Source: an uncultured Clostridia bacterium
Lineage (GTDB): Bacteria > Bacillota > Clostridia > TANB77 > CAG-508
NCBI GenBank assembly: GCA_944393455.1
Contig: CALYAH010000109.1
Span: 1-9,878 of the forward strand
DNA: 9,878 nt
Direction of reading: 5' to 3'
This document shows positions 1 through 6,581 of this stretch, one piece after another. The notes under the pieces were generated by a model. It searched no databases and had not been told where the DNA came from. It saw only the letters and a list, made by a program, of their open reading frames with translations. Position 1 is the stretch's first letter, and the number at the start of each line of letters is the position of its first letter. The translations under genes and the position numbers were made by a program.

Positions 1-17
1 TAAGTAAAAAAGTTATA

Positions 18-23
18 TATAAT
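18..23 (+). promoter_or_regulatory. possible -10 element upstream of pgi
   Basis: TATAAT lies 38 bases before the pgi start codon. A matching -35 would fall outside the window, so the promoter cannot be confirmed. The hexamer sits inside an imperfect palindrome at 11-29 with arms AGTTA and TAACT, which could be an operator or chance in AT-rich DNA. No gene is visible in positions 1-61. Confidence 0.3.
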
Positions 24-61
24 GTAACTGAAAAAATAAGAAAGAAAAGTGAGGGATTATT

Positions 62-1369
62 ATGGCAGAGATTAAATTAAATTTAAAGAATACTGGGATT
101 ACACAAAAAAGTATAATGGAATATAAAGAACAAGTTGAATTAATTCATAAAGATTTGCATAGAAGAGCAAATGATGCAAATGATTTTGTTGGTTGGTTAG
201 AGTTACCAACTAATTATGATAAAGATGAGTTTAAAAGAATTAAAAAGGCTGCAAAAAAGATAAAAAAAGAATCTGATATTTTAGTTGTTATAGGAATTGG
301 TGGATCTTATTTAGGTGCTAGAGCTGTTATAGAGGCATTAACTAGTTCATTTAACAATTTATTGTCAAACAAACAAAGAAAATACCCACAAATATTATAT
401 GTAGGAAATAGTTTAAGTTCAAATTATATTAACGAACTAATTGAATACATTGGAGATAAAGACTTTTCTATTAATGTTATATCAAAGTCAGGAACTACAA
501 CAGAGCCAGCAATTGCATTTAGAATTTTTAGAGAAATTCTAGAAAATAAATATGGAATTGATGAAGCAAGAAGTAGAATATATGCTACAACTGATAAAGC
601 AAAGGGAGCTCTAAAGACACTTGCAGAAAATGAAGGATATGAACAATTTGTAGTTCCAGATAATGTAGGAGGAAGATATTCTGTGTTAACAGCAGTAGGT
701 CTACTTCCAATAGCAACAGCTGGAATTGATATTGATAAACTTATGGAAGGTGCTAGAGTTGCACAAGAAAGATATAATGATGCTAACTTAAAATATAATG
801 AATGTTATCAATATGCAGTAGCAAGAAATATTTTATATAAATTATATAAAAATACAGAAATATTGGTTAATTATGAACCAAAAATGTATTATTTTACAGA
901 ATGGTGGAAGCAATTATTTGGAGAGAGCGAAGGAAAAGAGCAAAAAGGAATATTTCCAGCGGGAGTTACTAATACAACAGACTTACATTCTATGGGACAA
1001 TATATACAAGAAGGAAGAAGATGCTTGTTTGAAACAGTTCTTTCAGTTACAAATCCAAAATCAGATATTACTATCAATCCAGATGACGATAATTTAGATG
1101 GATTAAATTACTTAGCAGGAAAAACATTAGACTATGTTAATAAAAAAGCAATGGAAGGAACAATTAAAGCCCATATATCAGGAGATGTACCAAACATTAT
1201 GATAACAATGGATAAACTAGACGAAACAAATATTGGAGAGCTAATTTACTTTTTTGAAAAAGCATGTGCTATGTCAGGAAGTATATTAGGAATCAATCCA
1301 TTTAATCAACCAGGAGTAGAAGAATACAAAAAGAATATGTTTAAATTATTAAAAAAACCAGGTTATTAA
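62..1369 (+). CDS. pgi: glucose-6-phosphate isomerase
   Basis: Cytosolic enzyme that interconverts glucose-6-phosphate and fructose-6-phosphate, linking glycolysis, gluconeogenesis and sugar-nucleotide supply. The 435-residue protein carries the family landmarks: sugar-phosphate-binding GIGGSYLGAR (78-87) and SKSGTT (141-146), PGI signature 1 DNVGGRYSVL (200-209), the GESEGK segment (287-292) that holds the catalytic glutamate, a conserved His at 309, and signature 2 NQPGVEEYK near residues 415-423 ending in the catalytic Lys. Length is close to the roughly 450 residues usual for Firmicute enzymes, and both ends look complete. The ATG has a GAGGG ribosome binding site with a 6-base spacer. 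A perfect hairpin follows the stop codon before the thioesterase gene, so the two may or may not be co-transcribed. Identity is secure. Confidence 0.97.
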   Translation: MAEIKLNLKNTGITQKSIMEYKEQVELIHKDLHRRANDANDFVGWLELPTNYDKDEFKRIKKAAKKIKKESDILVVIGIGGSYLGARAVIEALTSSFNNLLSNKQRKYPQILYVGNSLSSNYINELIEYIGDKDFSINVISKSGTTTEPAIAFRIFREILENKYGIDEARSRIYATTDKAKGALKTLAENEGYEQFVVPDNVGGRYSVLTAVGLLPIATAGIDIDKLMEGARVAQERYNDANLKYNECYQYAVARNILYKLYKNTEILVNYEPKMYYFTEWWKQLFGESEGKEQKGIFPAGVTNTTDLHSMGQYIQEGRRCLFETVLSVTNPKSDITINPDDDNLDGLNYLAGKTLDYVNKKAMEGTIKAHISGDVPNIMITMDKLDETNIGELIYFFEKACAMSGSILGINPFNQPGVEEYKKNMFKLLKKPGY

Positions 1370-1380
1370 TAAAAGAAAAT

Positions 1381-1418
1381 AGACATTTCTTAAAGTCGAA
1401 TAGACATAAGAAATGTCT
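1381..1418 (+). terminator. perfect 12-bp hairpin between pgi and thioesterase (terminator or attenuator)
   Basis: AGACATTTCTTA (1381-1392) is exactly complementary to TAAGAAATGTCT (1407-1418), with a 14-base loop. It begins 12 bases after the pgi stop and ends 10 bases before the ribosome binding site of the next gene. There is no real T-run after it (TTACTTTAAG), so as a terminator it would be weak. It could also act as an attenuator, an mRNA stability element, or a DNA operator. The hairpin is directly visible; its function is inferred. Confidence 0.55.
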
Positions 1419-1439
1419 TACTTTAAGAAAGGAGAAAAG

Positions 1440-2162
1440 ATGATTTATACAGAAACATTTAAAATGGCTGCAAAAGATATAGGAAAAGAAAATAAAATAA
1501 AAGACAGGGCAATTTTAGAGGTGTTAGAAAATATTGCGACATATCATTCTGACAAAGTGGGTTATGGAGTAAATGATATTAAGAAAACAAAGTTGTCATG
1601 GGTATTACTAGAATGGAAACTACAAGTGATAAATAGACCTAGATATGGACAAGTTCTAACTGTTAATACTTGGGGAAAAGGAATGAATAAATTTTTTACT
1701 TGTAGAGATTATGAAATCTATGACCAAGAAAACAACTTATGTGCTATTGCTACATCAAAATGGGCATTAATGAATTTGGAAAAGGGCAAATTAGAAAGAT
1801 TAACAGAAGAAATAGTCAATATATATCAACCAGAAGAAAAAAGTGTTTTTAAAGATGAAAATTTGGATAAAATAAAAATACCAACAGAATTTTTGTCTCA
1901 GATAGAATATAAAGTAGGTAGAAAAGATATAGACATTAATCAACATATGCATAACTTATATTACTTAGATCTAGCCTATGAGGCAATGCCGGAAGAAATA
2001 TATAATCAAAGGCCATTTGACAATATAAGAATAAGTTACAAAAAAGAAACAAAATTAGGAGATATTCTAAGTTGTAAATATGCAAAACAACAAGAAAAAC
2101 ATATAATAGTAATAGAAAGTAAAGACAAAGAAATAGTACATGCAGTCATAGAAATGTATTAA
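1440..2162 (+). CDS. acyl-ACP thioesterase, FatA/FatB-like double hotdog
   Basis: Predicted to hydrolyse acyl-acyl-carrier protein to free fatty acid in the cytosol, as known for bacterial members of the acyl-ACP thioesterase family. I chose the ATG at 1440 (240 residues) because AAAGGAG lies 5 bases upstream of it. The in-frame ATG at 1413 sits inside the preceding hairpin and has no ribosome binding site. The N-terminal hotdog begins with IYTETFKM and includes WVLLEWKLQVINRPRYGQVLTVNTW (about 54-78). The second hotdog carries GRKDIDINQHMHNLYY (160-175), matching the family D-x-N-x-H-(V/M)-N-N active-site strand, with N167 and H169 as likely catalytic residues. The usual second Asn after the His is His171 here. 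Length is typical of bacterial members. The chain specificity cannot be told from sequence. No separate promoter was seen. Confidence 0.88.
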   Translation: MIYTETFKMAAKDIGKENKIKDRAILEVLENIATYHSDKVGYGVNDIKKTKLSWVLLEWKLQVINRPRYGQVLTVNTWGKGMNKFFTCRDYEIYDQENNLCAIATSKWALMNLEKGKLERLTEEIVNIYQPEEKSVFKDENLDKIKIPTEFLSQIEYKVGRKDIDINQHMHNLYYLDLAYEAMPEEIYNQRPFDNIRISYKKETKLGDILSCKYAKQQEKHIIVIESKDKEIVHAVIEMY

Positions 2163-2196
2163 AGAAGAAAAAATGCCAAAAAATGCTAAAAAAATA

Positions 2197-2226
2197 TTGT
2201 ATTTTATTCGAGAACTGTGCTATAAT
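2197..2226 (+). promoter_or_regulatory. pyk promoter (sigma-A type, extended -10)
   Basis: A -35 hexamer TTGTAT (2197-2202) and a consensus -10 TATAAT (2221-2226) are separated by 18 bases. TGC immediately before the -10 supplies the extended -10 TGn motif. The predicted transcript start is near 2233, leaving a leader of about 28 bases that contains the pyk ribosome binding site. This promoter lies inside the reading frame extension that would begin at 2183, which argues against that upstream start. Confidence 0.8.
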
Positions 2227-2260
2227 AAAGACTGGTGTAAAAATTAAGGGAGGAATTACA

Positions 2261-3703
2261 ATGAAATCAAATTTAAGAAAAACAAAAATCGTAGGAACAA
2301 TCGGACCAGCAAGTGAAAGTGAAGAAGTATTGACAGGATTAGTAGAAGCAGGATTAAATGTGACAAGAATTAATTTTTCTCATGGAGGATTTGAAGAAAA
2401 CGGAGAGAAAATTGAAACAATCAAAAAAGTAAGAGAAAAATTAAATAAACCAGTAGCATTACTTCTAGATACAAAAGGACCAGAAATAAGAACAGGAGTA
2501 TTAGAAACAGGAAACGAAAAAGTTGTAATTGAAGAAGGACAAACATTTACATTTGTAAATGAAGATATTATCGGAAATAATGAAAGAACATCAATTAGTT
2601 ATAAAGAATTATATAATGATGTTAAAGTTGGTTCTACACTACTAGTAGATGATGGAGCAATTGAATTCGAAATAATAGAAATAAGAGGAAAAGATATTGT
2701 ATGTAAAGCATTAAACACAGGAAAATTAGGAAGTAGAAAAACAATGAATGTTCCTGGTGTAAAATTAGAATTACCAGCATTAACAGAAAAAGACGTTAGT
2801 GATATTACAGAAGGAATAAAAAGAGGTTTTGATTATATAGCTGCATCATTTGTAAGAAAAGAAGCAGATGTTAAAGCGATAAGAGATTTATTAAATGCAA
2901 ATGGTGGAGAAAGAGTAAAAATAATTTCTAAAATAGAAAATCAAGAAGGTATTGACAACTTCGACGAAATCTTAGCAGCATCAGATGGTATTATGGTAGC
3001 TCGTGGAGACATGGGTGTTGAAATACCAATGGAACAAGTTCCAATTGTTCAAAAAGAATTTATCAAAAAATGTAATAAAGCAGGAAAACCAGTTATTACA
3101 GCAACACAAATGCTAGAATCAATGACACAAAATCCAAGACCAACAAGAGCAGAAGTAAGTGACGTTGCTAATGCTGTATATGATATTACAGGAGCAATAA
3201 TGTTATCTGGAGAATGTGCTATGGGAAAATATCCTATTGATTGTGTAAAAGCAATGAGCAAAATTTCTAAAGCAGTAGAAGGAGCTACTAACTACTGGAA
3301 GAGATTTTATAGAAAAACAATTGGACATGATACAGCAGACTTAGAAAATGCAATTGCTTACACAACATGTGTAACAGCAGAACATATTGAAGCAGATGCA
3401 ATTGTAGCATATACACATAAAGGAGATTCTATCAGAAAAATAGCTGGATTAGGACCAGGATGCCCAATTTTTGCAATTACAGATGATGAAAAAACATATC
3501 ATCAATTAGCATTAGCATTTAATGCTCATCCAATATTATGCAAAGGAGAAAAATCAATAGAAGCTACTATTGAAAAAGGAATTGAAAAATTAAAAGCAGA
3601 AGGTATCCTAGAAAAAGGAGATATGGTTGTTTTAGCTGGTGGTGCTAAAATATTACCAGGACAAGAAGAGAATAAAGTGATTGGTGGATGTGTGAAAATT
3701 TAA
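2261..3703 (+). CDS. pyk: pyruvate kinase
   Basis: Catalyses the final ATP-yielding step of glycolysis, phosphoenolpyruvate plus ADP to pyruvate plus ATP, in the cytosol. The ATG at 2261 has AAGGGAGGA 7 bases upstream and gives 480 residues starting MKSNLRKTKIVGTIGPAS. Landmarks: RINFSHG (36-42), DTKGPEIRTG (70-79) for Mg/K and phosphate contacts, the B domain at roughly 80-170, the family signature KIISKIENQEGI (220-231) with catalytic K224, MVARGDMGVE (245-254), and ATQMLESM (281-288). The C-terminal regulatory domain ends GGCVKI. The chain stops there, so it lacks the extra PEP-utiliser-like C-terminal domain found in Bacillus pyruvate kinases. The gene has its own promoter and a strong terminator, so it appears monocistronic. 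Confidence 0.97.
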   Translation: MKSNLRKTKIVGTIGPASESEEVLTGLVEAGLNVTRINFSHGGFEENGEKIETIKKVREKLNKPVALLLDTKGPEIRTGVLETGNEKVVIEEGQTFTFVNEDIIGNNERTSISYKELYNDVKVGSTLLVDDGAIEFEIIEIRGKDIVCKALNTGKLGSRKTMNVPGVKLELPALTEKDVSDITEGIKRGFDYIAASFVRKEADVKAIRDLLNANGGERVKIISKIENQEGIDNFDEILAASDGIMVARGDMGVEIPMEQVPIVQKEFIKKCNKAGKPVITATQMLESMTQNPRPTRAEVSDVANAVYDITGAIMLSGECAMGKYPIDCVKAMSKISKAVEGATNYWKRFYRKTIGHDTADLENAIAYTTCVTAEHIEADAIVAYTHKGDSIRKIAGLGPGCPIFAITDDEKTYHQLALAFNAHPILCKGEKSIEATIEKGIEKLKAEGILEKGDMVVLAGGAKILPGQEENKVIGGCVKI

Positions 3704-3724
3704 GAAACCAGTTATAGAAGAGAT

Positions 3725-3764
3725 AAAAAGTAAAATTTTGATTTTTTCAAAATTTTACTTTTTT
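3725..3764 (+). terminator. Rho-independent terminator of pyk
   Basis: A 16-bp perfect stem (3725-3740 with 3748-3763) closes a 7-base loop. The AAAAAG arm start pairs with a CTTTTT run that merges into the terminal T-tract. It begins 21 bases after the pyk stop. The A-run on one side and T-run on the other mean it could also work in the opposite direction, but no - strand gene uses it here. Confidence 0.85.
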
Positions 3765-3765
3765 C

Positions 3766-3795
3766 TTGTTATTTATTAACAAAATATGATATACT
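3766..3795 (+). promoter_or_regulatory. promoter of the der-plsY-gpsA operon
   Basis: TTGTTA (3766-3771) and TATACT (3790-3795) are separated by 18 bases, with TGA before the -10 giving an extended -10 motif. It starts 2 bases after the pyk terminator. The predicted transcript start near 3802 leaves an unusually long leader of about 180 bases before der, almost all of it occupied by the repeat element at 3830-3961. Confidence 0.65.
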
Positions 3796-3829
3796 ATACC
3801 TATCAATAATTGAGCATTTTTTGAACAGA

Positions 3830-3961
3830 GATGTTTTTTTGATGTTTTTTGGGACGGAGTAAAAAAACATCATTTGAAACGAGACAAAAGAATAAGAAAA
3901 ATGGCTCATTAAAAAGGGATGATGTTTTTTTAGTCCGTCCCAAAAAACATCAAAAGACATC
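3830..3961. repeat. REPIN-like doublet: two inverted 31-bp hairpin units
   Basis: Unit A (3841-3871) and unit B (3921-3951, opposite strand) match at 30 of 31 positions. Extended to 3841-3873 against 3919-3951, the arms pair at 32 of 33 positions across a 45-base spacer. Each unit is itself a hairpin: GATGTTTTTT and AAAAAACATC form a 10-bp stem around an 11-base loop GGGACGGA(G/C)TA. Outer flanks GATG-T-run (3830-3840) and AAAAGACATC (3952-3961) extend the symmetry imperfectly. A diverged third unit lies at 7605-7635. The architecture resembles REP doublets (REPINs) mobilised by a RAYT-type Y1 transposase. No such transposase is in the window, so that link is inferred. In RNA the doublet would form a long stem ending just before the der ribosome binding site. 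Confidence 0.8.
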
Positions 3962-3980
3962 AAGAAAGGAATTAAGAGGA

Positions 3981-5325
3981 ATGTCAAAACCAATTGTAGC
4001 AATAATTCGGAAAACCAAACGTGGGTAAATCAACATTTTTTAATTACCTTGTTGGAAATAGAATATCTATTGTGGAAGATACCCCAGGTGTAACTAGAGA
4101 TAGAGTATATGCAGATTCAAATTGGAGAGGAAGAAATTTTACTTTAATAGATACAGGAGGAATAGAACCAGAATCAGAAGATATCATTCTTTCTCAAATG
4201 AGAGAGCAAGCTAATTTAGCTGTAGCAATGGCAGATGTGATTCTATTTTTAACAGATATAAGACAGGGAGTAACTGCAGCAGATAGAGAAATTGCACTGA
4301 TGTTAAAAAAATCGGGTAAACCAATTGTTTTAGTTTGTAATAAAGCAGATAATTTTGATAAAGATAAAGATGAAGCTTATGAGTTTTATAATTTAGGACT
4401 TGGAGATCCATATCCAATTTCAGCAACAAATGCAATTGGTATAGGAGATGTGTTAGATAAAATCTATGATAGTTTTCCAGAGAAAACAGATGATGAAGAT
4501 GATGATACAAAAATAAAAGTGGCAGTAATTGGAAAGCCAAATGTAGGAAAATCATCACTTATTAATAAAATTCTAGGAGAAAATAGAGCGATTGTAAGCG
4601 ATATAGCAGGTACAACGAGAGATGCAATTGATACAGAGTTTGAAAATGAAACGGGAAAATATGTATTAATTGATACTGCGGGAGTAAGAAAGAAAAATAA
4701 AATAAAAGAATCAATTGAAAAGTTTAGTATAATGAGAACTTTACTAGCAATTGAAAGAGCTGATGTATGTCTTATGATGATAGATGCGACGCAAGGTATT
4801 ACAGACCAGGATGCTAAAATTGCAGGAGAAGCACATGAAGCTGGAAAAGGTGTTATTATAGTAGTAAATAAATGGGATGCAGTAGAAAAAGAAACAGGAA
4901 CATTAGAAAAATATAAACAAGAAGTCTATGAAAGACTAAAATATTTGTCTTATGCACCAGTTATCTTTATATCAGCTAAGACTGGTCAAAGAGTAAATAA
5001 ACTATTTGATTTAATTCAGTATGTTGCAGAACAAAATGCATTAAGGATATCAACTTCAGTATTAAACCAAGTTATTAATGAGGCGATTGCGATTGTTCAA
5101 CCACCAACAGATAAAGGAAAAAGATTAAAAATATTTTATGGAACACAAGCTAGTACAAAACCACCAACATTTGTTATTTTTGTAAATAATAAAGAATTAT
5201 TTCACTTTTCATATGAAAGATATTTAGTTAATCAAATTAGAAAAGAATTTGGTTTAGAAGGAACACCAGTAAGAATAATTGTTAGAGAAAAATCAGAAAA
5301 AGAAATAAACAAAGGAGGAATTTAG
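3981..5325 (+). CDS. der: ribosome-assembly GTPase Der (EngA), with an apparent +1 frameshift at 4008
   Basis: Tandem-GTPase that assists 50S ribosomal subunit maturation. Translation from ATG 3981 gives MSKPIVAII, the classic Der start. The frame is then broken by one extra C at 4008 and, uncorrected, stops at 4026. Removing that C restores GKPNVGKS and a 447-residue protein. Reconstructed numbering: first G domain with P-loop 10-17, DTGG 57-60, NKAD 120-123; an acidic linker; second G domain with P-loop 184-191, DTAG 231-234, NKWD 296-299; then a C-terminal KH-like domain ending near the stop. The long frame opens only at GTG 4021, inside the P-loop, so a caller starting there would lose the first half of that motif. 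AAGGA at 3965-3969 is the likely ribosome binding site, with a long 11-base spacer; AGAGGA abuts the ATG. plsY starts at the base after the stop codon. Confidence 0.9.
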
Positions 5326-5967
5326 ATGGTAGTGTATATAATTATGGCAATAATTAGCTATCTAATTGGAAGTGTCAACTTTTCAGTTATATTAAGCAAA
5401 AAAATGGCAGGATTTGACGTAAGAGAAAAGGGTAGTGGAAATGCAGGAACTACTAATATGCTTCGTTCCGTTGGAAAAAAAGCAGCAGCATTAACACTAA
5501 TTTGTGATATTCTAAAAGGTGTCGTTTCTATTTCAATAGCAATGATATTAGGAAATATCGTACCAGATATGAATAAAGAGTTATTAATACAAATAGCAGG
5601 TATTGCAGTTATCTTAGGACATACTTTTCCAGTATTCTTCGAATTTAAAGGAGGAAAAGGAGTTGCTACATCATTGGGAGTTCTATTAATGAGTAACTGG
5701 CAAATTGGATTAATTTGTTTAGTTTTTGCATTAGTTTTAATGATATTAACTAGAATGGTATCTTTAGGATCTTGTGCAGCAGCAGTATTATTTCCAGTAT
5801 TAACTTTATTCATAAATGATAATTATACAGTATTAACAGATGGAAAAAATGGTAATGTGTATTTTGTTTATAGTTTAATATTAGCAATTATTGTATTATA
5901 TAATCATAGAAGTAATATAAAAAGAATTTTAAATGGAACAGAAAATAGATTAAGTTTTAAAAAATAA
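5326..5967 (+). CDS. plsY: acyl-phosphate:glycerol-3-phosphate acyltransferase PlsY
   Basis: Integral membrane enzyme that transfers an acyl chain from acyl-phosphate to sn-glycerol-3-phosphate, giving lysophosphatidic acid, the first committed phospholipid intermediate. The 213-residue protein has several hydrophobic segments and the three PlsY motifs: GSGNAGTTNMLRSVG (36-50), GHTFPVFFEFKGGKGVATSLG (98-118, containing the glycine-rich phosphate loop), and YNHRSNIKRILNGTENR (192-208). Length is close to the family norm of about 200. The ATG at 5326 follows the der stop with no gap. AAAGGAGG (5311-5318), 7 bases upstream, lies within the der coding end, so translation is probably coupled. The substrate comes from GpsA, encoded two genes downstream. 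Identity is secure. Confidence 0.96.
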   Translation: MVVYIIMAIISYLIGSVNFSVILSKKMAGFDVREKGSGNAGTTNMLRSVGKKAAALTLICDILKGVVSISIAMILGNIVPDMNKELLIQIAGIAVILGHTFPVFFEFKGGKGVATSLGVLLMSNWQIGLICLVFALVLMILTRMVSLGSCAAAVLFPVLTLFINDNYTVLTDGKNGNVYFVYSLILAIIVLYNHRSNIKRILNGTENRLSFKK

Positions 5968-5982
5968 AAGGTGGTAAAACAA

Positions 5983-6579
5983 ATGAAAAAATTATTTCTT
6001 ATTTTTATTATATCAATTATGATTCTTGCAATAAATTTTACTTATGTAAATGCTAACAATGATACTTACACATTAGAGTTAGAAACAGTAAATAATAAAC
6101 ATAAAGAAGATTTTGATTTATATTTATTATTGCCAAAAGATTATATCGTATTTGCTATTCAAGAGGACAATCTTGATATATCTTATGATGGAGCAAATAC
6201 TTTAAAGAATAATGAAATACCAAGCATACCAGTAAAAAAAGAAATGGTAATAGAAGATGTTTATATAGAGAATGGAATTGAATATGTTCAAATCTTGTTA
6301 GAAGAGAACAATAATAATAAATATGAATTTGAAATGTTATCGAATTATACAAATATGGATATGAAATACAGAGTCAAAAATATAGATAAAGATTATATTA
6401 TCCATATCGATAATTTTAAAATTGTAGAAAGAAAATGTGAAATAGAATATGATTATGATAATAATACAGTAAAACAACCAGATATAAAAATTGTGCTATT
6501 TGCAACAAAAGTATTAACAGTTATACTTGTTATTGTTATAGTTATAGGACTAATAGCATATATAAAACAAAGGAGATAA
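5983..6579 (+). CDS. uncharacterised membrane-anchored extracytoplasmic protein
   Basis: I do not recognise a named family. The chosen ATG at 5983 (198 residues) has AAAAGGTGG 8 bases upstream. A GTG at 5971 lies inside that ribosome binding site and is rejected. Residues 1-24 look like a signal peptide: two lysines, a strongly hydrophobic core, and VNA before a predicted cut at about residue 24. Residues 25-170 are polar, rich in Asn, Asp, Glu and Tyr, with alternating beta-type stretches such as TYTLELETV and EYVQILLEE, and only one Cys (152). Residues 171-193 form a transmembrane helix followed by KQRR, a positive inside anchor. The likely topology is therefore a folded domain outside the membrane with a short cytoplasmic tail. 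It lies 15 bases after plsY and 2 bases before gpsA, so it is translated within the phospholipid operon. Function is unknown. Confidence 0.8.
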   Translation: MKKLFLIFIISIMILAINFTYVNANNDTYTLELETVNNKHKEDFDLYLLLPKDYIVFAIQEDNLDISYDGANTLKNNEIPSIPVKKEMVIEDVYIENGIEYVQILLEENNNNKYEFEMLSNYTNMDMKYRVKNIDKDYIIHIDNFKIVERKCEIEYDYDNNTVKQPDIKIVLFATKVLTVILVIVIVIGLIAYIKQRR

Positions 6580-6581
6580 GA

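Noticed and set aside
1413..1439. Upstream ATG giving the thioesterase nine extra residues
   Set aside because: It lies inside the perfect hairpin and lacks a ribosome binding site, whereas ATG 1440 has AAAGGAG at ideal spacing and begins at the family-typical N-terminus.
2183..2260. Upstream ATG extending pyruvate kinase by 26 residues
   Set aside because: The extension covers the promoter and the ribosome binding site, and pyruvate kinases normally begin near MKSNLRKTKIV.
3841..3951. CRISPR or riboswitch interpretation of the repeated units
   Set aside because: There are only two units, in inverted orientation, with no regular spacers. The nested hairpins match no riboswitch core that I know.
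3769..4002. Possible 77-aa gene on the - strand across the repeat element
   Set aside because: It is an open frame created by the inverted repeat and AT-rich DNA, with no ribosome binding site, and it overlaps the der promoter and start.
4211..4558. Leu/Tyr-rich 115-aa frame on the - strand
   Set aside because: It is fully inside der in antisense. Its extreme Leu, His and Tyr content is what antisense of an AT-rich coding region produces.
5358..5813. 151-aa frame on the - strand within plsY
   Set aside because: It is an antisense shadow of a gene with clear PlsY motifs, and no ribosome binding site was seen.
5971..5982. GTG start for the membrane-anchored protein
   Set aside because: The GTG is part of the AAAAGGTGG ribosome binding site for ATG 5983.
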